Part shown: positions 1 to 10,321 of the stretch, piece by piece
Layout of the letters: every line of letters begins with the position of its first letter
Numbering within the stretch: the first letter of the stretch is position 1
DNA from: Pseudisothecium myosuroides
Taxonomy: Eukaryota; Streptophyta; Bryopsida; Hypnales; Lembophyllaceae
Length of the DNA stretch: 64,000 nucleotides
NCBI GenBank assembly: GCA_951799445.1
Contig: OX637287.1
Span: 31,638,224 to 31,702,223 of the forward strand
Reading direction: 5' to 3'
The notes under the pieces: generated by a model
The model's input: the letters and a program-made list of their open reading frames with translations, nothing else
The model's database searches: none
What the model was told of the DNA's origin: nothing
Made by a program: the position numbers and the translations under genes

Positions 1-167
1 CTTATAGGAAACCAGATTAACAATACGACACTAAATCCGTAAGCGAGCAAGACTAAATAAGAGACATCTAAAGAAACGTAAATTCAAAACGTTGAAAATA
101 GAATTACAATCTATACTCGTATCGAGGATAGAACTCGATCTAACCCACAGCTGACACATAATTTCAG

Positions 168-1592
168 GTTACTATCATGGCAACAGAAGAATACTATGAC
201 TACTCCAAAACAGAGCACCACCTTGAACCATTCATCAATCCCTTGAATGACGAACCGTTCATCTCAAAAATGGAGGGCAGCTACGGAAGCCTGTGGCAGT
301 TCAAGGAGCACATAGCGGCATGGAGTTTTGGGATGAACAAGTGGAAGAAGTACATATACCTGAGGTACAAAACAACGGGCCAAACCAAGTACCTGCCGTG
401 GAACATGAACGAAAAGGTCATGCTCATCAGCCACCACCACAAAAACTACGTAGCCGTCGTTCTTCGCGAAGTAAACGAAAATGGCAATGCAGGAAAGCAC
501 TGCCACACAATCATAATAAACGTGTGCTCGAGCCACGCCAAATTCGACCTTGAAAATTTGATGACCTTCCTCAAGGGATCGCAGATGGACACCTTGAACG
601 ACGAGTTTGAGACGCTTGGCGACGTCCCTTGGGTGGACACTACGGCACAGGGAAATGCAACTAGATTGCAGCTGATCTTCCAGACACTCGATCGATACGC
701 CGGGGCCCATGTAGAGCCCCTTCTAGGCGTGGGAAGGAACGTCGTCCGTGAACACCAGGCCCACAACAACGCAACACAGAAACTTCCATCTGGCGCCACA
801 GAGGAGGGAAGTCAGGGTACAAGACCTAGTCAGAGGAGGTCCGTGTTCCGGAAATGGGACAAAACGAACTTCGGAGGGACGGAGTCCACCAGAAAGAGGA
901 AGAGGAGTATTTGTGGGGAAACAACAGGCGCTGGGAGCTCCGGATCAGCACTCACACAAGTCAAAGCAGGTCAGCCAAAAGAGCCGCTCGAAGAATACCA
1001 GAGGCATGCCATCATTCAACAAGCCTTCTGGGCAGAGCACAAAAACTGTTTTCTCTTCGAAAACGCAACAAAGAGCGTGCACATCAAGCAGTGCATCATC
1101 GCCAGAGGCGAGTACGTGATTCGTGCGCTGTAGAGGGATTCGATCGACAAAAACAAGGACTTCCTCGTCATGCTCGTGGACATCAAGCAGCGGCAGAAGA
1201 TTTGCGTTACGCCTGTCAATCATAAAGGCGAGTTGCTCATGAACAAGCCGACATCCTGGGACCAAATCAAGAATTTGCAATTCATGATTATAAACGGTCA
1301 GCACAACATCACTGCTTCAAAAGAGTTGCAGATTTCTGGCTGCGGAGAAGACCAAAAAGTGGAGCTGTAGAGATGGGACGCATACATTGTGTAGACTCAA
1401 GATGCCAACAAGTTGCGGAAAATATCCCAGTTCTACAACGCAACAAATCATCTTGAATTTGTACAGCCCACCTGGGGAAACCAGATAGTCAGCTGCCGAA
1501 ACATCTGGATCACCAGCAAGCGCTCGACAGACGATCCAAAGGAGAATGCTAACCGGTGGAACAAGTCCGTCTATAATATTAACAACTACAAG
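168..1592 (+). pseudogene. Exon of a decayed transposon-like gene, N-terminal part (unknown domain)
   Basis: The exon opens after a good acceptor (polypyrimidine-poor tract ending TTTCAG at 162-167), so the gene starts left of the window; the ATG at 177 is internal. The frame runs 318 codons from that ATG to a TAG at 1131-1133, then continues in the same frame through TAGs at 1368-1370 and 1392-1394, and ends at a phase-0 donor (AAG then GTAAAA at 1593). The reading frame is therefore preserved across three stops, which argues for one gene inactivated by substitutions. The product is hydrophilic with aromatic-rich stretches near its start (YYDYSKTEHH, WKKYIYLRYK) and a basic, low-complexity middle. 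I do not recognise the domain. Base composition is richer in G+C than the DNA to its right. The downstream exons suggest it belongs to a methyltransferase-like element protein; that link is inference from shared frame phase and adjacency. Confidence 0.6.
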
Positions 1593-1788
1593 GTAAAAAT
1601 CTAACCCTATTGTTTATAGTCGAGTCAACGATATAGGCTTGTTCTCAAAATCATGTAAATTCTAAGTCTAGTATTGTCATAATCTTGATCTAACTGTTGA
1701 TCTTATCCTTGAGTCGACGTTAAGCTGTATTGAGAAACTGAAGAACAAAAGTTAGCAATCTGACGTTCGCTTTGACTTTGTTCAACAG

Positions 1789-3112
1789 AACTTCACAGAT
1801 GCAGTCGTCGACAGATATCAGAGCATACATCCAGATAAAGAAGGGTCGACTGTAAAAGGTCCCTCGGACCTGAAAAACAAAATCCAAATCATTACGCTCC
1901 CGGACGACCTCTTTGAGAATTGGAAAATCTTTTTGACAAAGCAGGCTGAAGGCAACATCATTGATCCCGTCACCTTGAAACCCTACAAGGAGGGAAAGCA
2001 CTACAAAAGGGTCGCCTTGAAGAAAGAGTTCTTCAGGCACGGGGGGCACTTCACGGACTTGGATTTCGGTGTGCAAGCAGAGCATCTCCTTGGCACTACT
2101 CCAAATCATAAAGTAGTGTACCCCAAGGTTTCCGTTGGCAAAGCATGAATTTTGGCGGTAGACAACATGCCAAACCAGGCTTGGGCTGAGCGCAGAAAGC
2201 GCAAAAAAGTCATTCGTCAGGATTTGATGGACATCAAGCGTTCGCTGAAGTTTATTAACAGCGAAGAGGACGTCACTGACGAAAACTGGAGGTCCTGGAA
2301 GAGAAGGCATCAATTCACATCAGGAAGCTAGGATTTTTTGCTGTCGTGTCCCAAGCCCTAGTACTTCAGAAAGCGACTGCAGAACAATTCATGGACAGAA
2401 CGTGCAAAGGACCTGAAAAAGGAATTTCCTGAAGTCCTTCATATGTTTCATAGGGTTTATGAAGCTGAAGTACCAGCTTCCAGAGTAGAAGGGTGGCGTG
2501 CAGGTGCGTGGGATCGACATCATCGCGAAGGCACTGGTCACAAGCACGCGGTATCGCTATCATGCCCGGGAAGTTCCCCTTGCTCTGCTGGACATAAGAG
2601 AGATCCCGAGGCCAAATGCTACAGACTGAGAGACCGACCTGGATCCTCTCTTTAACTTCCTTCTAGAGAAGTTAGAGCCGAACATGACAGAACCTCAAGT
2701 CTGGCTCTTCATCTTGGAGGACAAGGACGACCTCAGCGCTGCCACATCATTTGCAGCATTGAAGTTGAAGGAGTATGATTGCGTTCAGTCGACGTACTAC
2801 CCATGCAATGCCGAAATGCTCAACAACGTCACAAATCAAGGGAAAGCCCCATCCCAGCCACTCCTCTTCCTATTTAAAAAAGATAGCGAGTTTGTGTCAA
2901 AGGTTCGTGACTGCGTGAAGATGGAATACCGTGCCCCGGAGGAAATACACGTATACTACAAGGACCCCGCAAGGAACACAGAATCCAAATGGAGAATTTT
3001 TCCCAGCGAACTACAGATGGAGTTCTACCTCGAAATCCTGCAAGCTTTTGCCACACCCGAGGAAAACGTCCTTGGTCTCCACACGGGAGCGAAATTCATG
3101 TTGGCTGCAAAG
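1789..3112 (+). pseudogene. Exon of the same decayed gene; second half resembles an N6/N4 DNA methyltransferase fold
   Basis: The exon follows an acceptor ending TTCAACAG at 1788 and joins the previous exon in phase 0 across a 196-bp intron. Frame 1 is open to a TGA at 2146, continues past TAGs at 2329 and 2359, and shifts to another frame near 2440-2470. The second frame has a TAG at 2486 and a TGA at 2627, then is open to a donor at 3113 (AAG then GTTTGA). In the second part, LALLDIREIP could be a degenerate motif IV (normally DPPY-like). It is followed by a long helix-strand segment, and then by KWRIFPSELQMEFYLEI and ENVLGLHTGAKFMLAAK. The last segment sits where class-beta methyltransferases carry motif I (D-P-F-x-G-S-G-T). 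Only the second glycine of that motif is kept, so activity is unlikely. The fold call is my reading of the order IV then I; function is lost or altered. Confidence 0.5.
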
Positions 3113-3366
3113 GTTTGAAACTTCCACCACTATGTCTTGTATGCTCGAGTCAACGATAATCATGGTCTCCACACTACTGTTTATGTCACCAACAGCTTCT
3201 ATACTCGAGTCGAGGATATACATTGGCTTCTCTTTATTTGTTTGACTTCGTCGTTCAAACTAGTGGTCACCCCTATACTAGACTCAACGATATCTATCTG
3301 TAAGCCAGGATCTGTTTGATAGCCCCAAGTCACAACACCAAACTAACTCCTGAGTGACTGCTGCAG

Positions 3367-4982
3367 ATGTTCGGGGCGTACTTTTACGGCTTTGTCGACA
3401 GGGATGACGTGAAGGGGTACCCTTCAATCGTAGATCTGGCGGCGAGAATGGACAAGAGAGACTTCATGTTCTCCAATTCGCCATACACTTTGACGTACAT
3501 CCCACCACCACGTCGAGGTCCTGCGGTTGTTAACTCTAGCTCGCCAGCGTCGCCGCCAGCAACTCTCGAATCCCCGAACCACATCCCCGAACCACCACAG
3601 CGGGAGACGGAGTCCGTTGGCCCGCATGTAATGACGGATCCTAGAGTGCAGGGCATCGACCAGTACGGGTCGAACACATTCCAAGTCTATGCATGGATTG
3701 CGTTTCCTGCCTTCTCCGCCGTCCAGGCAAACCTGCCTGCGGCCCAGCACTCCACGCCTGCGGTCCAGCCAACCCTGCCTGCGGTCCAGACAATTGAGCA
3801 TCCTGATGAGGATGCCAAAACGGACAACGAGTTCGAGGAATAGCAGCAAGCTGCAGCTAAGCGGGGCATACATGACTCCAAAGCCGGCCCGTCGAACGAA
3901 ATGGATCCGCCCAATCCGATCGCCACAGAGGACTACAGCTTCCTCGATGATCCCGACATTCCGGAATGGCTCAAGAGGAAGCACAAGGTGTTGCATGCCA
4001 AAGTAGTCGTTGTAAGCGACGTCGAGGAAGGGGAGGGGCAGCACAAATCGGACGCTGACGACAAGTTCGAGGGTGAGGGCAAGTCACCCGACGTCGAGGG
4101 CACGCAGTCGCAGGAGACGCAGGGCACGCAAGGCACGCAGTTGCAGGAGATCATGCCTAGTAGTGAGCCTACTGCCCCCGAGGTCATAGGCTTAACTCCA
4201 ATTGGCCCCGTTAAGAAGGAGAAGGGCTGGTGGCAAGCAGAGGACGATGCTAGGACCCGAAGGCTGCCAAGGAGGCGAAGGACAAGGAGATGGCTAACAA
4301 ATTGGAGGCTTCAAATAAGAAGATCGTTGCAGTTCAAGTAGAATCTGCAAAGAAGATTGCGGATCTTGAGGCTAAAATGGCCCGATTCGAATCCTTCTTT
4401 ATGTCTCAACAGTCTCAGCAGACTCAACAGACTCCAGCAAGCCAGTCGGTGAGCCTTCAGGTTTCAGTGCCCGTTGCTCCACCTCAGCAGCGATCCGTGT
4501 CTACGCCTGTACAAGGCGTGTCCCACCAAGTGAGGCAGGTGGTGTCTGAGCTGCCGAATCCTCGACCCGACGATAGTGGCAACGTGGTGTCTCTCGCCCA
4601 CGTAGACTTAGTGACCTCCACGCCCGCGTCCCAAGTTCCGACAATTCCCTCGCCGGATCGGTCTGGATTCGGAGTTGTGAGTCAGGAGGTGGCCGATCTT
4701 CTTCAGCAACCTGCAGCAGGCCAGGCGGGGAAGGGACATCATCAAGTCGACAATAACTCCCGAAGGGGCGCCCAGCCTCCGACTGAGGCAGTGGCAGTGG
4801 AGGGGACAGCGTGCCAGACGTCCACGGAGGATGTGGGTCACCTGGAGTCGCCCGTCCCTCTCGAGGAAGAGCAAGTTGACTACGGCAACCTGGAAGACAT
4901 CATCGACACGACAATGGCGAACGCGCCTACGGTCGAAGGGATTCAGGAGGGTGTGATTCCGTAGCCGATGGAATCCGCTCAG
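3367..4982 (+). pseudogene. Last large exon of the decayed gene: end of methyltransferase-like fold, then low-complexity and coiled-coil tail
   Basis: The exon starts after an acceptor ending CTGCTGCAG at 3366 and joins the previous exon in phase 0. The first residues, MFGAYFYGFVDRDDVKGY, fit the helix and the acidic strand end (motif II-like G-x-x-D/E) that follow motif I in beta-class methyltransferases, which supports the fold assigned to the preceding exon. A Pro-rich stretch follows with three copies of a PAVQ-type 9-residue repeat. A TAG at 3841 lies inside a Gln run, so a CAG to TAG change is the simple explanation. One frameshift near 4240-4262 moves the frame into a Lys/Ala/Glu segment (about 4263-4390) with heptad-like spacing typical of a coiled coil, then a long Gln/Pro/Val-rich acidic tail to a TAG at 4962. 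A possible phase-0 donor (CAG then GTACAA) lies at 4983. Confidence 0.5.
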
Positions 4983-5490
4983 GTACAACCTGCTGACCCT
5001 TATGATTTCAATTGAGTCCAAAACACTTAGAGTTGTAGTGAAATGTGTTGTGTATGTGTTTTGGTCGCTCATTCGAATCCATACTGCTTGATAGGATGGC
5101 GTGGCCACTCCTTGATTGCTTGGCGCTGACGGCAAAATCGTCTGTGACTCCGTTGCGTGTAGTCTAGTGTAGCATAATGTTCAGTGTACAGCTCTGTCGT
5201 GCCATAGAGGACAGCAAAATTTTGCGGATGTATTATGTAAATTCTGTTAATAAAATATACAAGATTCAATATCGAAAATAGGCCACGATCTAATTGTATT
5301 GCACTGTCATTGTTTTCTTGCTCAGCCCAAAAAAATTAAGAGCGTGCACCGTCCGCTGCCTGTGAAAGCCCTTCCTAACGGGAGACCGCAGTTGATGTGT
5401 GGCATTCAATCCGTTTCTCCTTTGTCTGGCTCTCCCACTTCTGCATTTAAATAGGTAACTCCATTTTCTCTGTTGTTCTGATGTAATCAG
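4983..5490 (+). other. Possible phase-0 intron or intergenic gap before the HAD-domain exon
   Basis: No protein-coding signal is visible. The left edge can be read as a donor after CAG (GTACAA) and the right edge as an acceptor (ATGTAATCAG). Both are phase 0 relative to the flanking frames, so the HAD domain could be the C-terminal part of the same protein. Alternatively an in-frame TGA at about 5013, read through the donor, and an AATAAA near 5250 would end the upstream gene here. The sequence cannot decide. Confidence 0.35.
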
Positions 5491-6126
5491 GTAGAGCCGC
5501 AAGGCGGGAGAGAGATCGTGCCGAGAAATGTGCCGCCTGTAGTGCCGCAACCCAAGAGGAAGTGGATGAACATTGTCTTCAACCTGAACGGAGTGCTTTG
5601 CCAAGTGGGGACCAAGGACCTTGGAATGCAACCGCAATTCAAGGCCTACAAGGTCCAAGACAATGTTCTTTGCCATAGAAACCCAACGATCATTGGACCG
5701 AAGGCGGTGTTCGCCCGGAAAAGTGTCGCCGAATTCCTCCGAGAGGTTTTGAACATCGCGGATAGGGTTCTAATGTGGACCTCGATGGTCAAGTCCAACA
5801 CGGAACCGATAGCGGCACACATTTTTAGTCATTGCAGAGCTCCTTACGATGTCTTGACCCAAACTGAGTGCAGAAAGATAGAGGTCACTCGGGGGAGGTA
5901 TTATTACTATGGTGCGAACGTCGTCTACATGAAGGTCCTCTCGAAGACGTTGTTCCTCAACCCAAGTGGGAACACAACTTTCTTCGCAGACAACACCCTT
6001 CTCGTGGACGACACTCTCCACAAGTGTATATGCAATGAGAGGGGGAATTCAATTATTCTGGACACTTGGAACCACGAGAAGCGAAGGGACAACTTCCTTG
6101 TAAGAATACGCGAAGTTCAAAAATGA
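5491..6126 (+). CDS. FCP1/NLI-interacting-factor-like HAD domain protein, catalytic aspartates replaced
   Basis: This frame is open for 211 codons from an acceptor at 5490 to a TGA, without internal stops. It matches the FCP1/SCP branch of the HAD superfamily, whose members dephosphorylate Ser/Thr in substrates such as the RNA polymerase II tail. The visible family features in order are the strand MNIVFNLNGVLC in the position of the catalytic D-x-D-G-V/T motif, a MWTSM segment (hydrophobic-W-T/S), a conserved Lys region (MKVLSKTLFL) and the acidic LLVDDTLHKC motif. Both aspartates of D-x-D are Asn (codons 5581-5583 and 5587-5589). Since the first Asp forms the phosphoenzyme in this family, I infer a pseudophosphatase or a dead copy. 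No ATG is required if it is an internal exon; GTG at 5518 or the ATG at 5566 (in frame) are the other possibilities. Neighbouring degenerate exons suggest it is part of a mobile or element-derived gene. Confidence 0.6.
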   Translation, partial: VEPQGGREIVPRNVPPVVPQPKRKWMNIVFNLNGVLCQVGTKDLGMQPQFKAYKVQDNVLCHRNPTIIGPKAVFARKSVAEFLREVLNIADRVLMWTSMVKSNTEPIAAHIFSHCRAPYDVLTQTECRKIEVTRGRYYYYGANVVYMKVLSKTLFLNPSGNTTFFADNTLLVDDTLHKCICNERGNSIILDTWNHEKRRDNFLVRIREVQK

Positions 6127-6239
6127 AGAAAGTAGAGTAGAATAGGGTTAAAGTAGTAAAAGTTTTTTCGCTTTTCGTATAGAAATAGGGAATTAGGAAC
6201 AAAAGTTTAGGATCAAAGATTAAGTGTTTTCTAGACAGG

Positions 6240-7400
6240 CTAAAATCGTAATTAGGTTTTCCGGAACCGGACGCAACTGCCAGCCGGAATCCAGAAGGTT
6301 CCGGAATTGTAGGAATTAGCCGATTTCCGGAATTTTAGGAAGTTCCGGATTTTTAGGAAGTTCCGGAATTTTAGGGATTAGCCGAGTTCTGGACTTTTAG
6401 GATTTGAACGGCTTCCCGATTTTTCCGGAACGGTCAGTAGGACCGTTAGCCAGGTTTTCAGTTGGACCGTTGGCCAGGTTTTTGGTGGCCGTTGGGGCTG
6501 CCTTTCTGTGGGTTTTTAAGGGCAGGCTGGCTTATTGGCCTGTCATTCCTTTTCCTTGTATATTTAATCTGAGGCATTCAGGAAAGCACTTGTGGATTAT
6601 TCTCTTGCGCATCGCGTCTATAGTCACTTGTGTGGATGTGTAAGTGAGAGTGTGCAAGGAGAAGAGTCCGGATTCTTGGATTGCCGGATTAGGCTGAGTG
6701 TGTTTTGCAGGTGAGTTTTAGACTTGCGCAGTGAGAAAGTGGCGCCTTTAAATTGCTGGTACGGTAATCCGGTGGAGACCAAGTAGTGGTTCGGAAGCTA
6801 GTCCGGAATTCGCAGGTGCGGTTCCGTGCGGAGGTCGGCGACCGCCAGAGGAATATTTCCACCCATCCGGAAGGCTAGTCAACCTCATGAGCAGTCAAGA
6901 GCTAGGAAGTCATTGCCTCAGTTCCGGAAGACCAGTATCTGTCGTTGTAGTAAGGAGGACCTAACGCTACCCTGTGTGACCAGCTTTCCGGATTAGCTAC
7001 CCGGAAGTTGTGAGGATGCCACCCTGTTTACTCAGCTAGTTATATTCTTGGGTTTGTGTTTTGTATTTGTTTGTCTAATAAGAGTAGAGAGTGTGAGGAA
7101 TATGAGTGGTGAGTCCCTACCCCTTGGAAAGAGCAAGTGAGGACACCCTGAGGGTAAAACAGGGGTATCGAAAACCGGCAAAGTTAAGAAGTGGAAATCG
7201 GAAACCGGATGAAACCGGATTCCGGATTGAAGAGAGATAACTGGATTTCGGGTGAGGACGTATCCGGATTGGATTCCGGATAGCCGTTGTAGACGTATCC
7301 GGATTGGATTCCGCATAGCTGTTGTAGCCGAATCTGGATTGAATTTCGGATAGCTATTGTAGCCAAATCCGGATTGGATTCCGGAAAGTGTTTTAACCAA
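6240..7400. repeat. TCCGGA-rich repetitive block
   Basis: The block is packed with TTCCGGA, CCGGAT and related words. Near 6300-6400 a roughly 30-base unit (TTTAGGAAGTTCCGGA-like) recurs three or more times, and near 6430-6495 a GGACCGTTRGCCAGGTTTT unit is doubled. No coding frame of note is present. A TATTTAA box lies near 6562. It may be a promoter or long-terminal-repeat remnant of the element on either side, but I found no matching second terminal repeat in the window. Confidence 0.55.
7260..7388. repeat. 35-bp minisatellite, about 3.7 copies
   Basis: Three full units of exactly 35 bases, each built around ATCCGGATTGGATTCCGGAT followed by AGCYGTTGTAGMC, lie head to tail from 7260 to 7364. 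A partial fourth unit ends near 7388. Units two and three carry scattered substitutions. Confidence 0.8.
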
Positions 7401-7568
7401 AAAGAGAGTAAGACGTTGAGACGGATTGCTTGGGTGTTTGGGAAGAGGTCCGGATACCCTTAGCTTGCAATAACAGACTAGAATCTCCTGGGACGACATT
7501 TCGTGTTATCTTACCACATGTTTGTGTGTAAGGATACTTACGCCTAGATTACGCGTACGACATTCTTC

Positions 7569-7799
7569 ATGGGGGACCTCCTACCGTGGCTCAGGCGTCT
7601 CGTCTCGGAAGTCCAATCGGGTAGATTACGGGAATATGTAGAGGCCAATCGGATCGGCGAGGCGCCGCTCCTCCCTAATGACTACCATTATCGGGAAATC
7701 ACCAATGCGATGAGAACGTCGGTGACGAACATGGGGGCGCGCTACGTACTTCTGTCGGATAACGTAGTCATAGAGCAGCATGGTCATATTAGGAGTTAG
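7569..7799 (+). CDS. Small hypothetical reading frame, 76 codons, possible exon remnant
   Basis: An ATG-started frame follows the TCCGGA block directly and ends at TAG. The product mixes charged and hydrophobic residues in a protein-like way (LLPWLRRLVSEVQSGRLREYVEANRIGE), and its composition is unlike the flanking noncoding DNA. I do not recognise it. It lies in the same orientation as the exon at 8011-8349, so both may be pieces of one gene. The minus-strand frame over the same bases is treated as its shadow. Confidence 0.35.
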   Translation: MGDLLPWLRRLVSEVQSGRLREYVEANRIGEAPLLPNDYHYREITNAMRTSVTNMGARYVLLSDNVVIEQHGHIRS

Positions 7800-8010
7800 A
7801 CTAACTTGCGAGGCTGGATCAAACCGTAATGGCATTTTTATTTCATGATTTTGTATCTACTGTACATTTATTTATAAATAATATATTGAGTTCACATTTC
7901 AAAAATACCCTTTGTTTTCCATGGATTTTTTATTTTCTGGGTTGTGTTCATCTTGGATATGGAGGACAATGGTTGGTATTGTCTCGTGAATTAACGTGTA
8001 ATTCCTTCAG

Positions 8011-8349
8011 GTTCCAGACGATTTTGAAAAATTTTGGTCCTTGAAGCAAAAGCTGACGCGGAGCCTCTTGTCTGGGTCTGAGAAGTTGCTCTCCAGCTAT
8101 AGCGAATCCGAGGGAGGAAGTTGTGGACCCGCTCTGATTTCGAAGCCCTACATGCTGCGCTCCGCCGTGGATGCGGCATCCGCGGCCATAGACTACTCCA
8201 AGGGGGACGTCAAGGATGGTGTCGTGGATAGTCCCCCGAGTCGAGGGCCCGTCAAGACACCCATCTGCTCCCCGTCCCTGCTGAAAAGGACATCGTTGGC
8301 CCGAGGAGGGTCGTTCTCGCCGGCTCCACGAACGGAGGCCACGACCAAT
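8011..8349 (+). CDS. Internal exon, 113 codons, Ser/Pro-rich, unknown protein
   Basis: The exon is bounded by an acceptor (ATTCCTTCAG ending at 8010) and a strong donor (GTGAGC at 8350). It is exactly 113 codons, so both junctions are phase 0, like the introns of the gene at 168-4982. It begins VPDDFEKFWSLKQKLTRSLL, a plausible amphipathic segment, and continues into a Ser/Pro/Ala-rich, probably disordered region. No domain is recognised. No partner exon with a clear frame follows before 12 kb. Confidence 0.45.
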
Positions 8350-9900
8350 GTGAGCCCTCAAGTTAGCACTTGGAGCTTTGGATTTATTTTTCGCAATTTA
8401 TTGTTAATTTTTAGTATAAATTCATGCAAAATAGTATGAATTAGTAGTTGAGAGGAGTTTGGTAGAAGTCCCTACCAGATTAGTGAGAGATTGTCCTAAA
8501 ATCATGGAAAGCACAAAATACTTTGCTTTACTATGTTCAGGTCTTAGTTTAGTGTCTTAGAGTCCATATTTACGTATTAGAGAGATGTGGGGATGTGAGA
8601 ATTAGCCAGTTCTAGTGTCCTGTCCATGTAAAACTCAACCTGTGAGCACATGTGACAGCCTGGCTAAATCATAAAGTCTATGTTCAGGTTTAGAAGTATC
8701 TAGATCCAATTCATGTAAAATTTGGACTAGTTATGTGAAAACCTACAAATGTTGAAGAATACGAACCAAAATGCAAAGTAGAAGGAGGGCGAGGTGATTG
8801 GAGCTTACAAAAAGGTGCTTTTAGGATAAAAACATGCCAAGAGGTCAACAGCGGTGCTAATCATCCACGACAAAACTCGGTACCAGATTAATTTCCCCCT
8901 CGGGCGAAAATTATTAAAGAACTGCTAAATTTAGCATCCTTATTGGAGGTTTGGTTTTGCCTTTAGCTTTTGGACACTTCCTAGAAGATTGCCCAAAAGT
9001 TTCGGGATTTTACAAAACTCCACGATGACTCCATGGGAAGTCAACCGTCTTTGAAACTGATGGTAAATTCATAGAAATTACCCAGAGTGCGGTAAAATCT
9101 CACTAAAAATTAGATTAGAGTTTTGTATATAAAGTAAGCGACCAGTTAAGTTTGAGGGCTTTATGATAGTCAGAAGTATTAGAATCGACAACGACATCGA
9201 ATTTAACAAGAATTTACAACATGATGGCGGGTTGACTGGCGAACCAGGAGCTAATGGTGTCCGAATGTCGCGAACAAGGAATGTTTTCTTACTCTCACGA
9301 ACCTTCCAGGCAACTCTGGCCAGTCAGTTTCCTCGGGAAAAGCAAATTCCATAAACCGGAATTTTGACTTTTCTTTGAAGTTACCGTGAGTGGTTTTTAC
9401 ACATATTTACAGCCTGGAAGTTGGGGGTAGGATATCCCCTAGACTAATCGGGGTCTTCTGAACGCGATGGCGCAATCGAATTTCAATTTGGAGTTGTTCT
9501 CAAGAAGATAGGAAGAGTTCAGCCGTAGCGTTGACTTTTTTAGAGTAATTAGCAGTAATTCAAAGTTATTTCACAAAATATCTTGGTGAAAGTCGAAGAT
9601 TGGATTTAGTTAAGATTTCAAATCTTTCCTTTAAAAGCCAATTTAGATTAATTTAAGAATATTTGGAAATATCCTAGGGTTGTTTGCAAAATATCTCAAA
9701 GTCAAAATAGTTAAATTCCTAAATATTTTTGGGAAAAATCTTAGATTTTATTTGGACAAGATTTCCTTTCTAATTAAGGCTTGTTCTAGAAAATTCTAAA
9801 GATTAAACAAAGATTATTTTGGAAATATCTTAGGGTAGTTTAGAATTTAGTTTAGGTTAGTTTTTGAGTAAGAAAACCAAATATCTCATGGTAAACTAAG
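8350..9900. other. No gene seen
   Basis: AT-rich sequence with frequent stops in all frames. Short words such as TTAGATT and AAATATC recur, but I see no inverted or tandem structure and no convincing exon. It could be a long intron or upstream region of the elements on either side. Confidence 0.5.
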
Positions 9901-9914
9901 TAGTGGGGCCTTCT

Positions 9915-9960
9915 AGCAAGTATATAAGGCCTCCCCGCGAAGTTTGTCGTACCCCATTTT
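9915..9960 (+). promoter_or_regulatory. TATA-type core promoter, possibly of a retroelement
   Basis: TATATAAGG at 9921-9929 is followed by a GC-rich CCTCCCCGCG stretch and then CTTTCTTTG-rich leader sequence. This is the typical spacing of a plant TATA box ahead of a transcription start about 30 bases downstream. The next plausible first coding exon on this strand is at 12286. The assignment rests on the motif only. Confidence 0.45.
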
Positions 9961-10321
9961 GTTCATTATCTGCCTACCGACACTCTTTCTTTGTTCCATT
10001 TGCTTACCGGCTTTGTCGGAAGCAATTAAGCTAGACCAAATTTTGGTCATCTTTGCTCATTTCCGTTCTCGTTGCTTTTTTTAGTGGAGGATTTGGTTAA
10101 GGACTCGGGGTTTCCTTTCAACCTTCACAACCACACTAAGTTCACACTTTTTGGGAGGTTTCATCCCCCAAAACTTGCATACCTTTGCGTACTAATTTTG
10201 TGTTTTGTAACAGCTATTGAGCTAGAATTCTTAAAGCGGTGAAGCTAGTCTTTACCAAAAGATTTTAACACTCAAACCATTGACCAAACTTCGTTGTATA
10301 ACAAAGTTTGGTGTGACTTAA

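Larger units (their letters stand above)
111..3296 (+). repeat. Recurrent intronic motif, consensus about TATACTCGAGTCAACGATAT
   Basis: The same roughly 20-base motif occurs in three successive introns of the decayed gene and not in its exons. Instances start near 112 (with a substituted middle), 1615, 3141, 3201 and 3272; the last three are spaced about 60-70 bases apart in one intron. The core ACTCGAGT is palindromic. Copies differ by a few bases but keep CTCGAGTC and the trailing GATA. See the finding for possible meanings. No function is known to me. Confidence 0.6.

Noticed and set aside
264..799. Minus-strand and alternative-frame open readings of 86-148 codons over the first exon
   Set aside because: They overlap the better-supported plus-strand frame, which continues in phase across stops and ends at a proper donor.
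168..4982. A lineage in which TAG (and perhaps TGA) encode amino acids
   Set aside because: The receptor-kinase genes in the same window show no internal stops and a frameshift is also present in the element gene, so decay is simpler. I kept the alternative only as a test in the findings.
1..6126. Endogenised large DNA virus segment, suggested by methyltransferase-like and phosphatase-like domains
   Set aside because: Several spliceosomal introns of uniform phase and no capsid, polymerase or helicase signature argue against it.
7260..7388. CRISPR-like array from regularly spaced repeats
   Set aside because: The units are contiguous 35-bp tandem repeats with no unique spacers, in a spliced eukaryotic genome.
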